Shown here: positions 1-8,929 of the stretch, in pieces
How positions within the stretch are numbered: the stretch's first letter is position 1
Layout of the letters: each line of letters begins with the position of its first letter
Assembly: GCF_020026925.1 (NCBI RefSeq)
Contig: NZ_JAIQDW010000002.1
Location: 124,001 to 188,000 of the forward strand
Reading direction: 5' to 3'
Length of the DNA: 64,000 nucleotides
Source: Flavobacterium hibisci
GTDB taxonomy: Bacteria; Bacteroidota; Bacteroidia; Flavobacteriales; Flavobacteriaceae
Made by a program: the position numbers and the translations under genes
Notes under the pieces: model-generated
Database searches by the model: none
What the model saw: only the letters and a program-made list of their open reading frames with translations
What the model was told of the DNA's origin: nothing

Positions 1-1509
1 TTCATCTTTCTGGATATCATCCAGATATTCCTGTGTTACATGATTTGGACTTACATAAGTAACATCAAGCAGATTTAGCTGATGTTCTTTACGGATGTTT
101 TCTTTCCATAAATAACCAAATGAAGCTTTAAATGAATTCAAAGCATATAATTGCGTCCTGTTTTGATATTCATATCGTAAAGCAGCTTTTGTTCTTGGGA
201 TATATTCGCTTGAACCCTGAATAGGAAAGAATGGCACAATAAATCTTGGCCAGGTCAAACTGGTTTCTGTTCCTAATCTGTATATATTTTTACCATTATT
301 AGCTCCGGAAAGCTGAAAATCAGCTCCGCCAAAAACAGAAACAGTCAATAATTCCGCGCCCCGGAATAAATTCCTGTTATTCCAGTTGACATTAATTTCA
401 CTTCCGGTATAACTTGCAGAATTTGTTTTTCCTAATACCTCAACACGAATGAATTTTTTTGGTAAAAGTGTTAAATAATAATAAGAGTCCAGAGTCTTTG
501 GCAAACTATCCGAAACTTTAAATTCGTTTTTTACAAAACTAAAAGTTCCCAGATTTACAAATCGGTTTAAAGTAAGATTATGGTCTTTTCGATTGTATAA
601 ATCCCCCTTTTTAAATAATATCGTCCGGTCAAAAACCCTCGGTTCAAAAGTACGAGCTGTATCAATAATTGTAAAATCTTTGTACTGCACGATATCTTCA
701 GACTTATATTTGACACTGTCTTTGGAGATAGAAAAATTAGGATAAACAAAAATCTTATCAATTTTATAAGAAGTAAGTGCCTTTGGCGGCGCATCATCTT
801 TTATCACTAATCTGATTTTTACTTCGTGATCTCCTTTACTGCTGTCTACTTTAGCCAGGATATAATCCGGATTAAAATAATAATATCCTCGTTCTTTAAG
901 CCTTGCATCGATTCGTTCTCTTTCTGCTTTTATAACATCCAGATCATATGGATTCCCAACTTTCAATAAACTTCTTCGGCTTGATCTTCCAATGATTCTT
1001 GACATTGGTAAAGAATCATCAGGAAAAGTAACACTTTTAATTATATATCTTTTTTTTGGGACTACAATATATTCTGCAGTAGCTCTTTTATTTCGAACCG
1101 TAGAATCTGCACTTACCCGGGTTTTGAAATAGCCTTTATTTTCAGCAAAATTTCTTAAAACTGAAGCATTGTAATCCAAATCTACTTTACTAAAAAGTAC
1201 AGGTTCTTCCCCGACTTTTGTTCGAAGCCAATATCTAAACCCTTTCTCTTTTTTAGGTTCTCCTGCAATATTGTAGAGCCATAGTTTAGGTCGAAGGCCC
1301 AGCAATTGCTTGTTGGGTTTTGGACGAAGCAATCCTTCTAACTCCTTTTCTAATGCTTTTCTGTCTTTCTTTTTAATAACAGAATCTTTTACTTTCACAG
1401 AACCGCCTGTGTACAACAATTCGCCTTCCGGCAGATATTTGGTGTTGCTGCATCCGAAAACAAAAAACAGGGACAACACAACAAAATATTCCGCATACCT
1501 GTTCCGCAT
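1..1509 (-). CDS. tamL: TamL/TamA-type outer-membrane assembly protein (BamA superfamily), C-terminus beyond window
   Basis: Reading frame open from an ATG at 1509 to the left edge (503 codons visible), so the 3' end lies outside. The N-terminus is a lipoprotein signal peptide ending in a FVFGC lipobox at about residue 20, followed by SNTKYLPEGELLY, typical of the Bacteroidota lipoprotein variant of TamA. POTRA-like segments follow, for example residues near KYIVVPKKRYIIKSV and the YDLDVIKAERERIDARLKERGYY stretch (split here: YDLDVIKAERERID then ARLKERGYYYF). The visible end is the start of the Omp85 barrel. It starts only 4 bases after the tamB stop, on the same strand, so the two are co-transcribed. 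Family knowledge: TamA inserts beta-barrel proteins in the outer membrane with the periplasm-spanning TamB. The lipid anchor is seen in sequence; the function is by family. Confidence 0.88.
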   Translation of the reverse strand, partial: MRNRYAEYFVVLSLFFVFGCSNTKYLPEGELLYTGGSVKVKDSVIKKKDRKALEKELEGLLRPKPNKQLLGLRPKLWLYNIAGEPKKEKGFRYWLRTKVGEEPVLFSKVDLDYNASVLRNFAENKGYFKTRVSADSTVRNKRATAEYIVVPKKRYIIKSVTFPDDSLPMSRIIGRSSRRSLLKVGNPYDLDVIKAERERIDARLKERGYYYFNPDYILAKVDSSKGDHEVKIRLVIKDDAPPKALTSYKIDKIFVYPNFSISKDSVKYKSEDIVQYKDFTIIDTARTFEPRVFDRTILFKKGDLYNRKDHNLTLNRFVNLGTFSFVKNEFKVSDSLPKTLDSYYYLTLLPKKFIRVEVLGKTNSASYTGSEINVNWNNRNLFRGAELLTVSVFGGADFQLSGANNGKNIYRLGTETSLTWPRFIVPFFPIQGSSEYIPRTKAALRYEYQNRTQLYALNSFKASFGYLWKENIRKEHQLNLLDVTYVSPNHVTQEYLDDIQKDE

Positions 1510-1513
1510 ATTT

Positions 1514-4500
1514 TTATGTTTTAATTTCATTCCCTTCAATTTTATTTTCTTCGTCCAGATTCTCTTTTTCTTTTGCTTCTTGGTCTTTTTGCTTTTTTCT
1601 TTCCTTACGAATTCTTTCTTCCTGTATTATTTCCTTCTCCTTAGCACTTCTGTGAAAAAGTTCACGGAATTTATTGTAGCTCATCGTAATGATAAAAGCA
1701 ATTCCTGTTTCAACCACCTGCCCTTCAACCGCTACCTGATATTCGTTTTTTCGATAAGCCCTGAGCATATACCGCCCATCTTTAGTAAGCTGATAATCCA
1801 AAGCAACGTCTCCGGCAATATTGGTACTTTCTTCGTTGGCACGTTCCTTTCCTTCAACGGCAAAACTACTGCCAACGGTAACTTTCAATCGGTCATCTAA
1901 TAGTTTTTTAGAAACTCCAACATTCAGGTCAGTTCTGTTTTCCATACTTCCCGTTGTGTAATCTTCTGTAGATTCCAAATCAAATTCCAATTGAACACCA
2001 CTGATTAATTCTCCGGCAAAATCATTTAATTGCTGCGAAAGGATTTTACTCACACTCTGTCTGGCTAATGATTCTGCATTTGTACCTCCACTTTCACTTG
2101 CAAACGGATTTTCACCAATAAATCTATTTAGTAATAAGAGTGCAAAAACCTGCTTATTTAATTCGGCCGGTTCTTGTCGTAATTGCTCCAGTTTTGCCTG
2201 CGAAGCCGTAACAATATCAGCTGATACATCATAATTTCCATCCGGAAGAATAATGTCAAATGTGATTTCCGGTTTCAATAATTCGCCCTTCATTTTCAAT
2301 AAAGTCTGAAACGGAATTTTCTGTTTGTAGGTATTTTTAACTGTTTGGCTTGCTCCTCCTAACTGATTTCCGAGCAAATCAATTGGAGCTGTATTTACAT
2401 TATAGATTGCCGTAATATTTAAAGTTGCCATCGTAGGCTCACCGTTCCAAATAATAGAACTTCCTTTTTGAATATTAAATTTTCTACGGATCATATTGAA
2501 ATTCATTTCGTACGCACCATCGGTAAACTCATATTTCCCTGTTAAAGTTGTTTTTCCTGAAGGGTCAATTCCTCCTGTCAATTGCGCTTCGCCTTTTAAA
2601 TTCAGATAATCACCGTTTCCTTTGTCAATAACAAGGGTAAGTTCAGCTTCTTTATCAATCGAAATATCAACACTAACATCCATTCCTAGCAATTCTGACT
2701 GATTTAGTTTTTGTTCCATTTCAGCAGTTTGTTTCAAATATTGATTGTCTTCATCAACAAACTCCACAATACCTTCTCTGTCAGCAATAGACGGATCTGA
2801 TTGTGGCAAAACCACCGTAAACTTCGTCTCTTTATTCACTTTAATTGTACCGCCAATTACAGGGTTTTCGAGTGTCCCTTTTACATTCAGCTTTGTATCA
2901 AGGAACAAATCCCCGTAGAACAAATCATTGTCAGCAGCTTTAGAATTTATAGCTCTGAAATCATTAGCCGTAATATTTAATGCAAAATTATATTTCCTGA
3001 AATCAGGTGATTGGATAGTTCCGTCCAGTGATAATTCATTATCATTTTCGTCCTGAAATGTAAATTTATCAAAAGTGATGGTACCGTTATCAAAAGTGAT
3101 TTTTTCCCGATCGGTTTTAAAATAAGAATTCAACTGTGTTACACGGAAAGCTGCGTCGTTAAAACTAAGTTCTCCGTTAATTTTAGGAGCAGCTGTAGTA
3201 CCCTGAACCTTAAAATTTCCTGACAAATATCCTTTCCCTTCAGAAATATTATCCATGCTGAACCCCTGAATACTCTGTATATTAAGTTTGTTTATTGCTA
3301 CATCAAAATCAAAAGTCCCTCCTTTAATGGCATAATCACCTGTAAGATTTAAATCATTGCCTTCATCACTCAACTGTACATTTGCAGCAAGGACATTAGC
3401 CGTTTTATTGTTTACTTTTATTTCTAAATCGCCTACTTTTTCACCTTTGAAAGTAAAATCATCAATTTTTAGATCAGAAGTAAAAATTGGATTTGTCATA
3501 ACATTTTCGACAATAGCGTTTCCGTTAATAAGACCCTGCATCAGTAATTTGTCCTTTTTAACAATATTCATGATGGTTTCGATTTTGAAATTCACAAAAT
3601 CAACTTCAATTGGAGCATTATTTTGAGTCCCCTGTGATTGAATCTTCAATTCATTTCCGGCATTTTCCAGAAAAAATTTATTAACATACAATTGATTTTT
3701 TCCAAATTCAATTGCATTTTCCGGATCAATATTCCATTTATCATAATTCAATACAAAATTTTCAGCATCTATTTTAAAGATGTTTTTAGAATTTTCGGCC
3801 TTAAATTCACCCCCAACAAAATATTGCTGTTTGTCTTTTGCATCTTTTACTTCAAGTGCATAATCCAGAATATTCTCTTCTACTTTTCCCGATAAACTCG
3901 TAAACGGAATTTTTAACGATCCGCTTTCTATCGTAGCTACAGAGACCGAATATTCTAAAGCATTTTCTTTTGCTTCAATATTTATTTTTCCGCCAGAAAT
4001 AGTATTCTCTGCATAAACAATTCTCGGTATAGCTCCTTTAACCTGAAGGGAATCTGTTTGGTTATTGTAGTTTCCAGTAATGGTTAAAGGCTCTAAACCT
4101 GTAAGTTTCGGAATTAGTTTAAATAATACAGGATCATTATCTACTTTTAAGGTAAAAGCAAGACGTTGTTCGTCAGATTCTGCATTTACTTTCGGATTTT
4201 TAAGATCAATATATTTAGAAATTGACTTTTTAATTGCCGTAGTCAGGGTTGTCAGTTTATATTTTCCCACTACTTCGGCTTTTAAAAACTGGGATGAAAT
4301 TTTTATCGAATTACTGTCTTTATCGGCAAAAGCCAAAACTCTGATGGAATCTAAAACAATTGGTTCCTCTTTTTGTAAGATCTGAATATTGGAAAGAAAC
4401 ACTTTCCCGTTTAGATAATCAGGATTGCTATTGGCAATATCAGCATCCACATTTCCACGGAGCTTCATCGGTCCGGCATGAAGATTCAGTTTTTCCAGAT

Positions 4501-6616
4501 CGGCAATATCGAGATTAAGTTTTAGTTTTATGGTTGGGTATTTTTGTTTTGTATCACCGCTTGCTGTTAAATCAAAATTCAGATTTGGATCTTTCATGCC
4601 AGATTTCACAGCAAAAGATCCGTTTTCAACATTTCCTTTTAAAGCTAAATCTCTGTAAGTATATCTGTTAAAAACTGCTTTCTGTACTAAACCATCAATC
4701 GCTGCATTTGCTGTTTTTGGATTTAATCCATTACCTTTAACTTTTGCTTTAAGCGTAATTTTTCCGACAGAATCATTTTGGATTAATCTCCCCAAGTCAA
4801 ATTCTGTAAGGCTTACAAAAGCATCGTATCGCTCTCGGTTTTTTACACGCTGATCAAACATACCGTCAACTTTTGCATTTCCGAAACTGCTGTTTAAAGC
4901 TAAATTGGTTTTGAAGTTCTGAACCGAACCTTTAAATTTTCCTTTTAAATTAATTTGTGATGGCAGCTGAATGTTTTTCGGAATTGTCCCGGCTGGTACA
5001 AACGTATTGATATCTTTTGATGTACTTGAAAGATTTTTAATATCCAAATCATAATACGATTTCTTAGCATCTGGAAGTCCTTTTATTTTCCCCGAAAGAG
5101 AAACTCTTGTAGTTCCGATTCCGCTCATTTCGAACTTTGGAATGTTCAGGTCTTTTATTTTTCCGTTTATATGTGTGTTCAGATACAAGATTGCATTTGG
5201 ATTGCTTTTAAACGGATTTTGTTTTTGAAGATCCGGTACAAACAGTAAAATATCCTTAAATCCAATTTTGGACTGGCTTAAATTAGCGTCAACTGAAAGG
5301 TTTCCAAGGTCTTTTTTCAGCGAGGCAATTGATTTGTACTCCACTTTAATTTTATCTTTTACAAGGGTCTGCGGGGTTCTTACATATAAATTATTGAGGG
5401 AAGCATTTTTTGGACCGTAAAAGAAGTCTGTTTTTAAAGACTGAATAATTAAGCCACTTTTTTCTGTAACGGCCAATGCTTTAATATTTCCCGAAACCGT
5501 ATCGTTTGCATAATATAATTTATCGGCTTTCAAACTGAATTTATCCAAATCCAAATGGCTGTAATCAATCCCTTTTTCAACAGGTTTTGACTGCATATCA
5601 TCAAATTTAAAATCTATATTCTGTATGTCAACATCGGCCAGTTTTACTTTCCAGCCTGCTTGTTTTATTGCGGTTGTGTCGAGGCTTGGTGCCTGAATCT
5701 GCTTATCCTTTGCACCCAGTCGTAAATTTCCTTTAAGATTTTTAATTTCAAAAGCATCAAAATCCAAAAGCTGTTTATTAAGATCGATTTCATTAACTGT
5801 TAAATTTAAGGTTCCTAATCGGATTCCGGAATTTAATCTGGAATCTTTATTATCGTATAAAATATCAATTTTGGACAAACTGATTTTATCTAATTTTAAT
5901 TTGAAATCTTTTCGTTTGGAAATCGTTTCAGCCGTCTTCACCGAAACTTCAGCCGCTTTTTCAACCGCTTCCTGATTTAAAACCAATTTTAATCCATTGA
6001 GATTAATTTTGGGAATATCAAAATTCATTTTGTCTAAATCGAAGGCATTGAATTTTGTGTCAAAATGTGAAACGTTTACCGCAATATAATTTTTTGAAAA
6101 ATCATCTTTAAAGTTGAATTTCACATGATCCAAATTGACTTTTACAACAGATATCTGAAAAGGTTTTGCATCCGGATCATCCACTTTTGGCTCTTTTGAT
6201 TCAAAAGCTTTAATGATGTAATCGAAGTTAAAAACACCATCCTTATTCCTGGTAATATTTGCTTTTACATTTTCAAGTGAAACCGAATTTATTTCGAGTT
6301 CGCTGTTGACCAGTTTGAACAAATCAACGTCAACTTCCAGACGTTTTCCTGCTAATAAAGTATCCTTCTTCTGGTCTTCAAAATAAAAACTTTCCAGCAC
6401 TACATCTTTTGGAAATTTTATCGAAATGTGATCTAACGAAACTTTGGTGTTAATCTTATTATGGAGGTAAGTAATGGCCTTATCCTTAACAAAATTCTGG
6501 ACTGACGGAACCTGGATTAAAATAATAAGAAGTAATAAAAGGGCAACTATAGAACCCACGCACCATAAGAGAATACGTAGTGTTTTTTTTAAATAATGAA
6601 TGTTCTTTTTATTCAT
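1514..6616 (-). CDS. tamB: Translocation and assembly module protein TamB (DUF490/AsmA-like)
   Basis: A 1700-residue protein with one N-terminal membrane anchor (about residues 12-34, rich in L, I and V), then long repetitive beta-rich segments of the AsmA/TamB type. The conserved TamB C-terminal domain (DUF490) lies roughly at residues 1150-1640, with the family-like stretch KVTVGSSFAVEG near its end. A charged lysine/glutamate tail closes the protein. By family it forms a hydrophobic groove bridging the inner membrane to the TamA barrel and is implicated in barrel assembly or lipid transport. The partner TamL gene follows 4 bases downstream. Length is within the range of Bacteroidota TamB proteins (about 1450-1750). 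Confidence 0.93.
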   Translation of the reverse strand: MNKKNIHYLKKTLRILLWCVGSIVALLLLLIILIQVPSVQNFVKDKAITYLHNKINTKVSLDHISIKFPKDVVLESFYFEDQKKDTLLAGKRLEVDVDLFKLVNSELEINSVSLENVKANITRNKDGVFNFDYIIKAFESKEPKVDDPDAKPFQISVVKVNLDHVKFNFKDDFSKNYIAVNVSHFDTKFNAFDLDKMNFDIPKINLNGLKLVLNQEAVEKAAEVSVKTAETISKRKDFKLKLDKISLSKIDILYDNKDSRLNSGIRLGTLNLTVNEIDLNKQLLDFDAFEIKNLKGNLRLGAKDKQIQAPSLDTTAIKQAGWKVKLADVDIQNIDFKFDDMQSKPVEKGIDYSHLDLDKFSLKADKLYYANDTVSGNIKALAVTEKSGLIIQSLKTDFFYGPKNASLNNLYVRTPQTLVKDKIKVEYKSIASLKKDLGNLSVDANLSQSKIGFKDILLFVPDLQKQNPFKSNPNAILYLNTHINGKIKDLNIPKFEMSGIGTTRVSLSGKIKGLPDAKKSYYDLDIKNLSSTSKDINTFVPAGTIPKNIQLPSQINLKGKFKGSVQNFKTNLALNSSFGNAKVDGMFDQRVKNRERYDAFVSLTEFDLGRLIQNDSVGKITLKAKVKGNGLNPKTANAAIDGLVQKAVFNRYTYRDLALKGNVENGSFAVKSGMKDPNLNFDLTASGDTKQKYPTIKLKLNLDIADLEKLNLHAGPMKLRGNVDADIANSNPDYLNGKVFLSNIQILQKEEPIVLDSIRVLAFADKDSNSIKISSQFLKAEVVGKYKLTTLTTAIKKSISKYIDLKNPKVNAESDEQRLAFTLKVDNDPVLFKLIPKLTGLEPLTITGNYNNQTDSLQVKGAIPRIVYAENTISGGKINIEAKENALEYSVSVATIESGSLKIPFTSLSGKVEENILDYALEVKDAKDKQQYFVGGEFKAENSKNIFKIDAENFVLNYDKWNIDPENAIEFGKNQLYVNKFFLENAGNELKIQSQGTQNNAPIEVDFVNFKIETIMNIVKKDKLLMQGLINGNAIVENVMTNPIFTSDLKIDDFTFKGEKVGDLEIKVNNKTANVLAANVQLSDEGNDLNLTGDYAIKGGTFDFDVAINKLNIQSIQGFSMDNISEGKGYLSGNFKVQGTTAAPKINGELSFNDAAFRVTQLNSYFKTDREKITFDNGTITFDKFTFQDENDNELSLDGTIQSPDFRKYNFALNITANDFRAINSKAADNDLFYGDLFLDTKLNVKGTLENPVIGGTIKVNKETKFTVVLPQSDPSIADREGIVEFVDEDNQYLKQTAEMEQKLNQSELLGMDVSVDISIDKEAELTLVIDKGNGDYLNLKGEAQLTGGIDPSGKTTLTGKYEFTDGAYEMNFNMIRRKFNIQKGSSIIWNGEPTMATLNITAIYNVNTAPIDLLGNQLGGASQTVKNTYKQKIPFQTLLKMKGELLKPEITFDIILPDGNYDVSADIVTASQAKLEQLRQEPAELNKQVFALLLLNRFIGENPFASESGGTNAESLARQSVSKILSQQLNDFAGELISGVQLEFDLESTEDYTTGSMENRTDLNVGVSKKLLDDRLKVTVGSSFAVEGKERANEESTNIAGDVALDYQLTKDGRYMLRAYRKNEYQVAVEGQVVETGIAFIITMSYNKFRELFHRSAKEKEIIQEERIRKERKKQKDQEAKEKENLDEENKIEGNEIKT

Positions 6617-6823
6617 ATGTCAATAAAACACATTAAGATTGAAGTTGCACTATTGTAAGACTGTATCTGTACAGTTTACAAAATTGTAATTTTTAAGTCT
6701 TAACAATTTACATAATTACAGTCAATTATTCTAAAATTACACTGTAAATTAGTTAATTTTCTTACCTGAAAAAAGATTCAGAAAATGAAATGGTTTTATT
6801 ATACACCTAAAATTTCAAAAATT

Positions 6824-7774
6824 TTAGAACCTTATATTCGGTGATTTTTTATTCAGCAATTTTATCTTTTGCTGTAACTTTTCCAGAAATTTTTTGTGTT
6901 GCTCTGACTCTGGATTAAAGCTTCTGTGGCGAAGGCTTTTTTGAATTTCATCGACTTCTTTCATAATAGAAAAACTGGTTTCTGAAATATAGCTTTCGCT
7001 GAAAAGCTTCCAGATATAATCAATAGCAATTTGGTTAGGATGCAGCATGTCTTCGGTATAAAAGCGATAATCACGAAGTTCATCCATCATGATTTCATAA
7101 GATGGAAAATAGCTGATGGCTGATGGTTGATGACTAATGGTTTTATGGAGAGCCGAAAACAAATGCGATTTGCTTAGTTGATTTTCTACAAAACCATCTT
7201 TGATGTGGCGCACCGGAGAAACGGTAAAGATGAAATTTATATCCGGATTTAAATTCTGAATTAATTCAATTGTACTTTGAATGCTCTTTTTAATTATTTC
7301 TATATCCAATAATTCTTTTGTGAATTGTTTTTGCGGAACTTTATGACAATTGGCAACAATTTGGTCACTTTCTGTATTTCTGTAAATCCAGGAAGTTCCA
7401 TAGGTAATAATAATGTGTGTTGTTTGTTTTAACCATTTATGAGTTTCGGTAATCGTTTTATTTAATGTTTCAAGCAATTCTTCCCTATCCGAATTGCTTA
7501 AATCTGAATGTACATCAAAACAATGCCAGCGTTCGTTGTGAAAAAAAACATCTTTTTCCTCAAATAATTTCTGTTCACAAATTCTCTTGAATAATTTTTC
7601 AATCGAAACCGGATTAAAAATTATCCCAAATGGATTTGTTATATTCTGAAACTTAAAATAATCAAATTTCGCTGCCATGTTTTCTGCAAAACAGGAACCA
7701 ATAGAAAGTACTTTCGAATTATAATCGATTGGATTGTTACTTTTTGAAACTGGAATTTGTGTTCTGAATTGCAT
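6824..7774 (-). CDS. GSCFA domain protein
   Basis: The diagnostic GSCFAENMA motif lies at residues 26-34 counting from the chosen ATG at 7774. An ATG six codons upstream (7792) is possible, but family members usually begin MxFRTxI, which matches the 7774 start. Later blocks ITYGTSWIY, FTVSPVRHIKDG and LHPNQIAIDYIW are the SGNH-hydrolase-like blocks of this family (Ser in GSCFA; Asp/His-type block near SPVRH and DMLHPNQ). About 316 residues, no signal peptide, so probably cytoplasmic. The biochemical activity of GSCFA proteins is not known to me; an esterase/acyltransferase-like SGNH fold is inferred. The coding sequence contains a short heptamer repeat at 7113-7140. Confidence 0.85.
   Translation of the reverse strand: MQFRTQIPVSKSNNPIDYNSKVLSIGSCFAENMAAKFDYFKFQNITNPFGIIFNPVSIEKLFKRICEQKLFEEKDVFFHNERWHCFDVHSDLSNSDREELLETLNKTITETHKWLKQTTHIIITYGTSWIYRNTESDQIVANCHKVPQKQFTKELLDIEIIKKSIQSTIELIQNLNPDINFIFTVSPVRHIKDGFVENQLSKSHLFSALHKTISHQPSAISYFPSYEIMMDELRDYRFYTEDMLHPNQIAIDYIWKLFSESYISETSFSIMKEVDEIQKSLRHRSFNPESEQHKKFLEKLQQKIKLLNKKSPNIRF
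7113..7140. repeat. Four tandem heptamers inside the GSCFA gene
   Basis: Four consecutive 7-base units (CTGATGG, CTGATGG, TTGATGA, CTAATGG) sit in frame within the GSCFA gene. On the coding strand they give the peptide ISHQPSAISY. The unit length (7) is not a multiple of three, so repeat changes would shift the frame unless they occur in threes. Confidence 0.75.
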
Positions 7775-7816
7775 GATTTTAGTTTTAAACAAATTTCACC
7801 AATTATTTATAAACAA

Positions 7817-7844
7817 AAAACCAAATACAGAAGTATTTGGTTTT
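7817..7844 (-). terminator. Hairpin terminator after the 7893-8630 lipoprotein gene
   Basis: Perfect 12-bp stem (7817-7828 with 7833-7844) around a 4-base loop AGAA, flanked by A/T runs on both sides. It lies 49 bases after the lipoprotein stop codon and about 40 bases before the GSCFA start, separating the two transcripts. Confidence 0.8.
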
Positions 7845-7892
7845 AAAATTTAAATCAAATTTGACTTTGAATATTTTTTATATTTAACTTAA

Positions 7893-8630
7893 TTAGTAGA
7901 AATACTCAACTGTTGCCGTTTCTCCTTCTTCACTCTCTGTAACTTTTGTTGGATAGTTAGCAGCATTATAAGTAAAAACATAGCTGGATGTTACTTCATT
8001 ATTATCTAAATCTTTTTCAGAAACAATGTTATGTACTATACCTGATGCCTCACCTTCAACGAAAGAAATTTTATCATATCCTAAAATATTTTTAAAAGGA
8101 TTATTCTTGTCATCATAAGTGTAACTTCTGCTTGGACTATCTGTTGAAGTAATTTTAGTAATTTCTCCTGCTGTAAAAGTTATTTTTCTTGTACCATTAG
8201 CAGTAGTTTGTGCTACATCATCTCCTCTAAAAGTAGTTACTGTAATAGAACCATCTGTTTCATATTTGTAAACTTCTTTAAAACCATATTCTTCCAATGG
8301 CTCAGTCATTACAAAGCTTATTAAGAGATTATTTGAATCATACTCATATTTATTAATTTGTTCAACGTCACCATCATACTTAAACTCCATTTTGGTTATT
8401 AAATTTCCAGTGTAAGTAAAATATACTCCATCGGTAGAACCGTCCACTGTTATTTTTACTATTTTGTTTCCATCATAAGCATAATTAGTAATCACCTTGT
8501 CTCCATCAGAATCAGTTGAAATTTCTTTTTTCAATAATACTAAATCTGAAGAACCTGAAGAATCATCATCACTTGAACAAGAAGTTAATGCAAAAGCCAA
8601 TGCACCAAATAAGAATAAAATTTTTTTCAT
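7893..8630 (-). CDS. Secreted lipoprotein with YD-like repeats
   Basis: 245 residues. The signal peptide ends in a lipobox (LTSC at about residues 15-18), followed by SSDDDSSGSS, an acidic serine linker resembling the Bacteroidota lipoprotein export signal for surface exposure. The body contains repeated YxYDxNxx blocks (NYAYDGNKIVKI, YEYDSNNLLIS, YTYDDKNN, FTYNAANYPTKV), spaced as in the RHS/YD-like beta-hairpin repeats of flavobacterial lipoproteins. A second protein of the same style is encoded at 58403-59209. Function unknown; probably anchored in the outer membrane. It is followed by a strong hairpin terminator. Confidence 0.8.
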   Translation of the reverse strand: MKKILFLFGALAFALTSCSSDDDSSGSSDLVLLKKEISTDSDGDKVITNYAYDGNKIVKITVDGSTDGVYFTYTGNLITKMEFKYDGDVEQINKYEYDSNNLLISFVMTEPLEEYGFKEVYKYETDGSITVTTFRGDDVAQTTANGTRKITFTAGEITKITSTDSPSRSYTYDDKNNPFKNILGYDKISFVEGEASGIVHNIVSEKDLDNNEVTSSYVFTYNAANYPTKVTESEEGETATVEYFY

Positions 8631-8929
8631 TTAATTGATTTTAATCATTAATAATTCCTACAAATGAAATAAAATCAAATTTAAAAACCTAACTTGTTTT
8701 AATAATAAAAAACCGAAAATAATTAATTAATAAAAATTATTAATATGCAATAATCACAACTTTCTAAAGGACAGACTTGTAAGCAATTCATTATTCGATA
8801 AAAAAAATTACTGTTTTTTATAATTTAAATTATGGTTTAAAAATTAACTTTTAAATACAACAAAATCCGCCAAATGATGCCTGTCTATTTTGTACTTTTG
8901 TATTTCTTCTTTTTAATTATAAATCTCTT
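8631..8929. other. Divergent intergenic region, AT-rich
   Basis: About 300 bases between the divergently transcribed lipoprotein and ABC transporter genes. The only element I can support is a -7-like box TACTTTTG at 8893-8900, 29 bases before the ABC transporter start. No clear TTG lies at the expected distance upstream. Confidence 0.5.

Noticed and set aside
1310..1900. 196-codon plus-strand frame across the TamL/TamB junction
   Set aside because: Antisense to two well-supported genes, dominated by Phe, Ser and Asn as expected from the reverse of AT-rich coding DNA; no family-like motif.
6807..6827. Hairpin CTAAAATT/AATTTTAG at the end of the GSCFA gene
   Set aside because: It overlaps the stop codon, consists of A/T pairs mainly, and lacks a following T-run on the minus strand.
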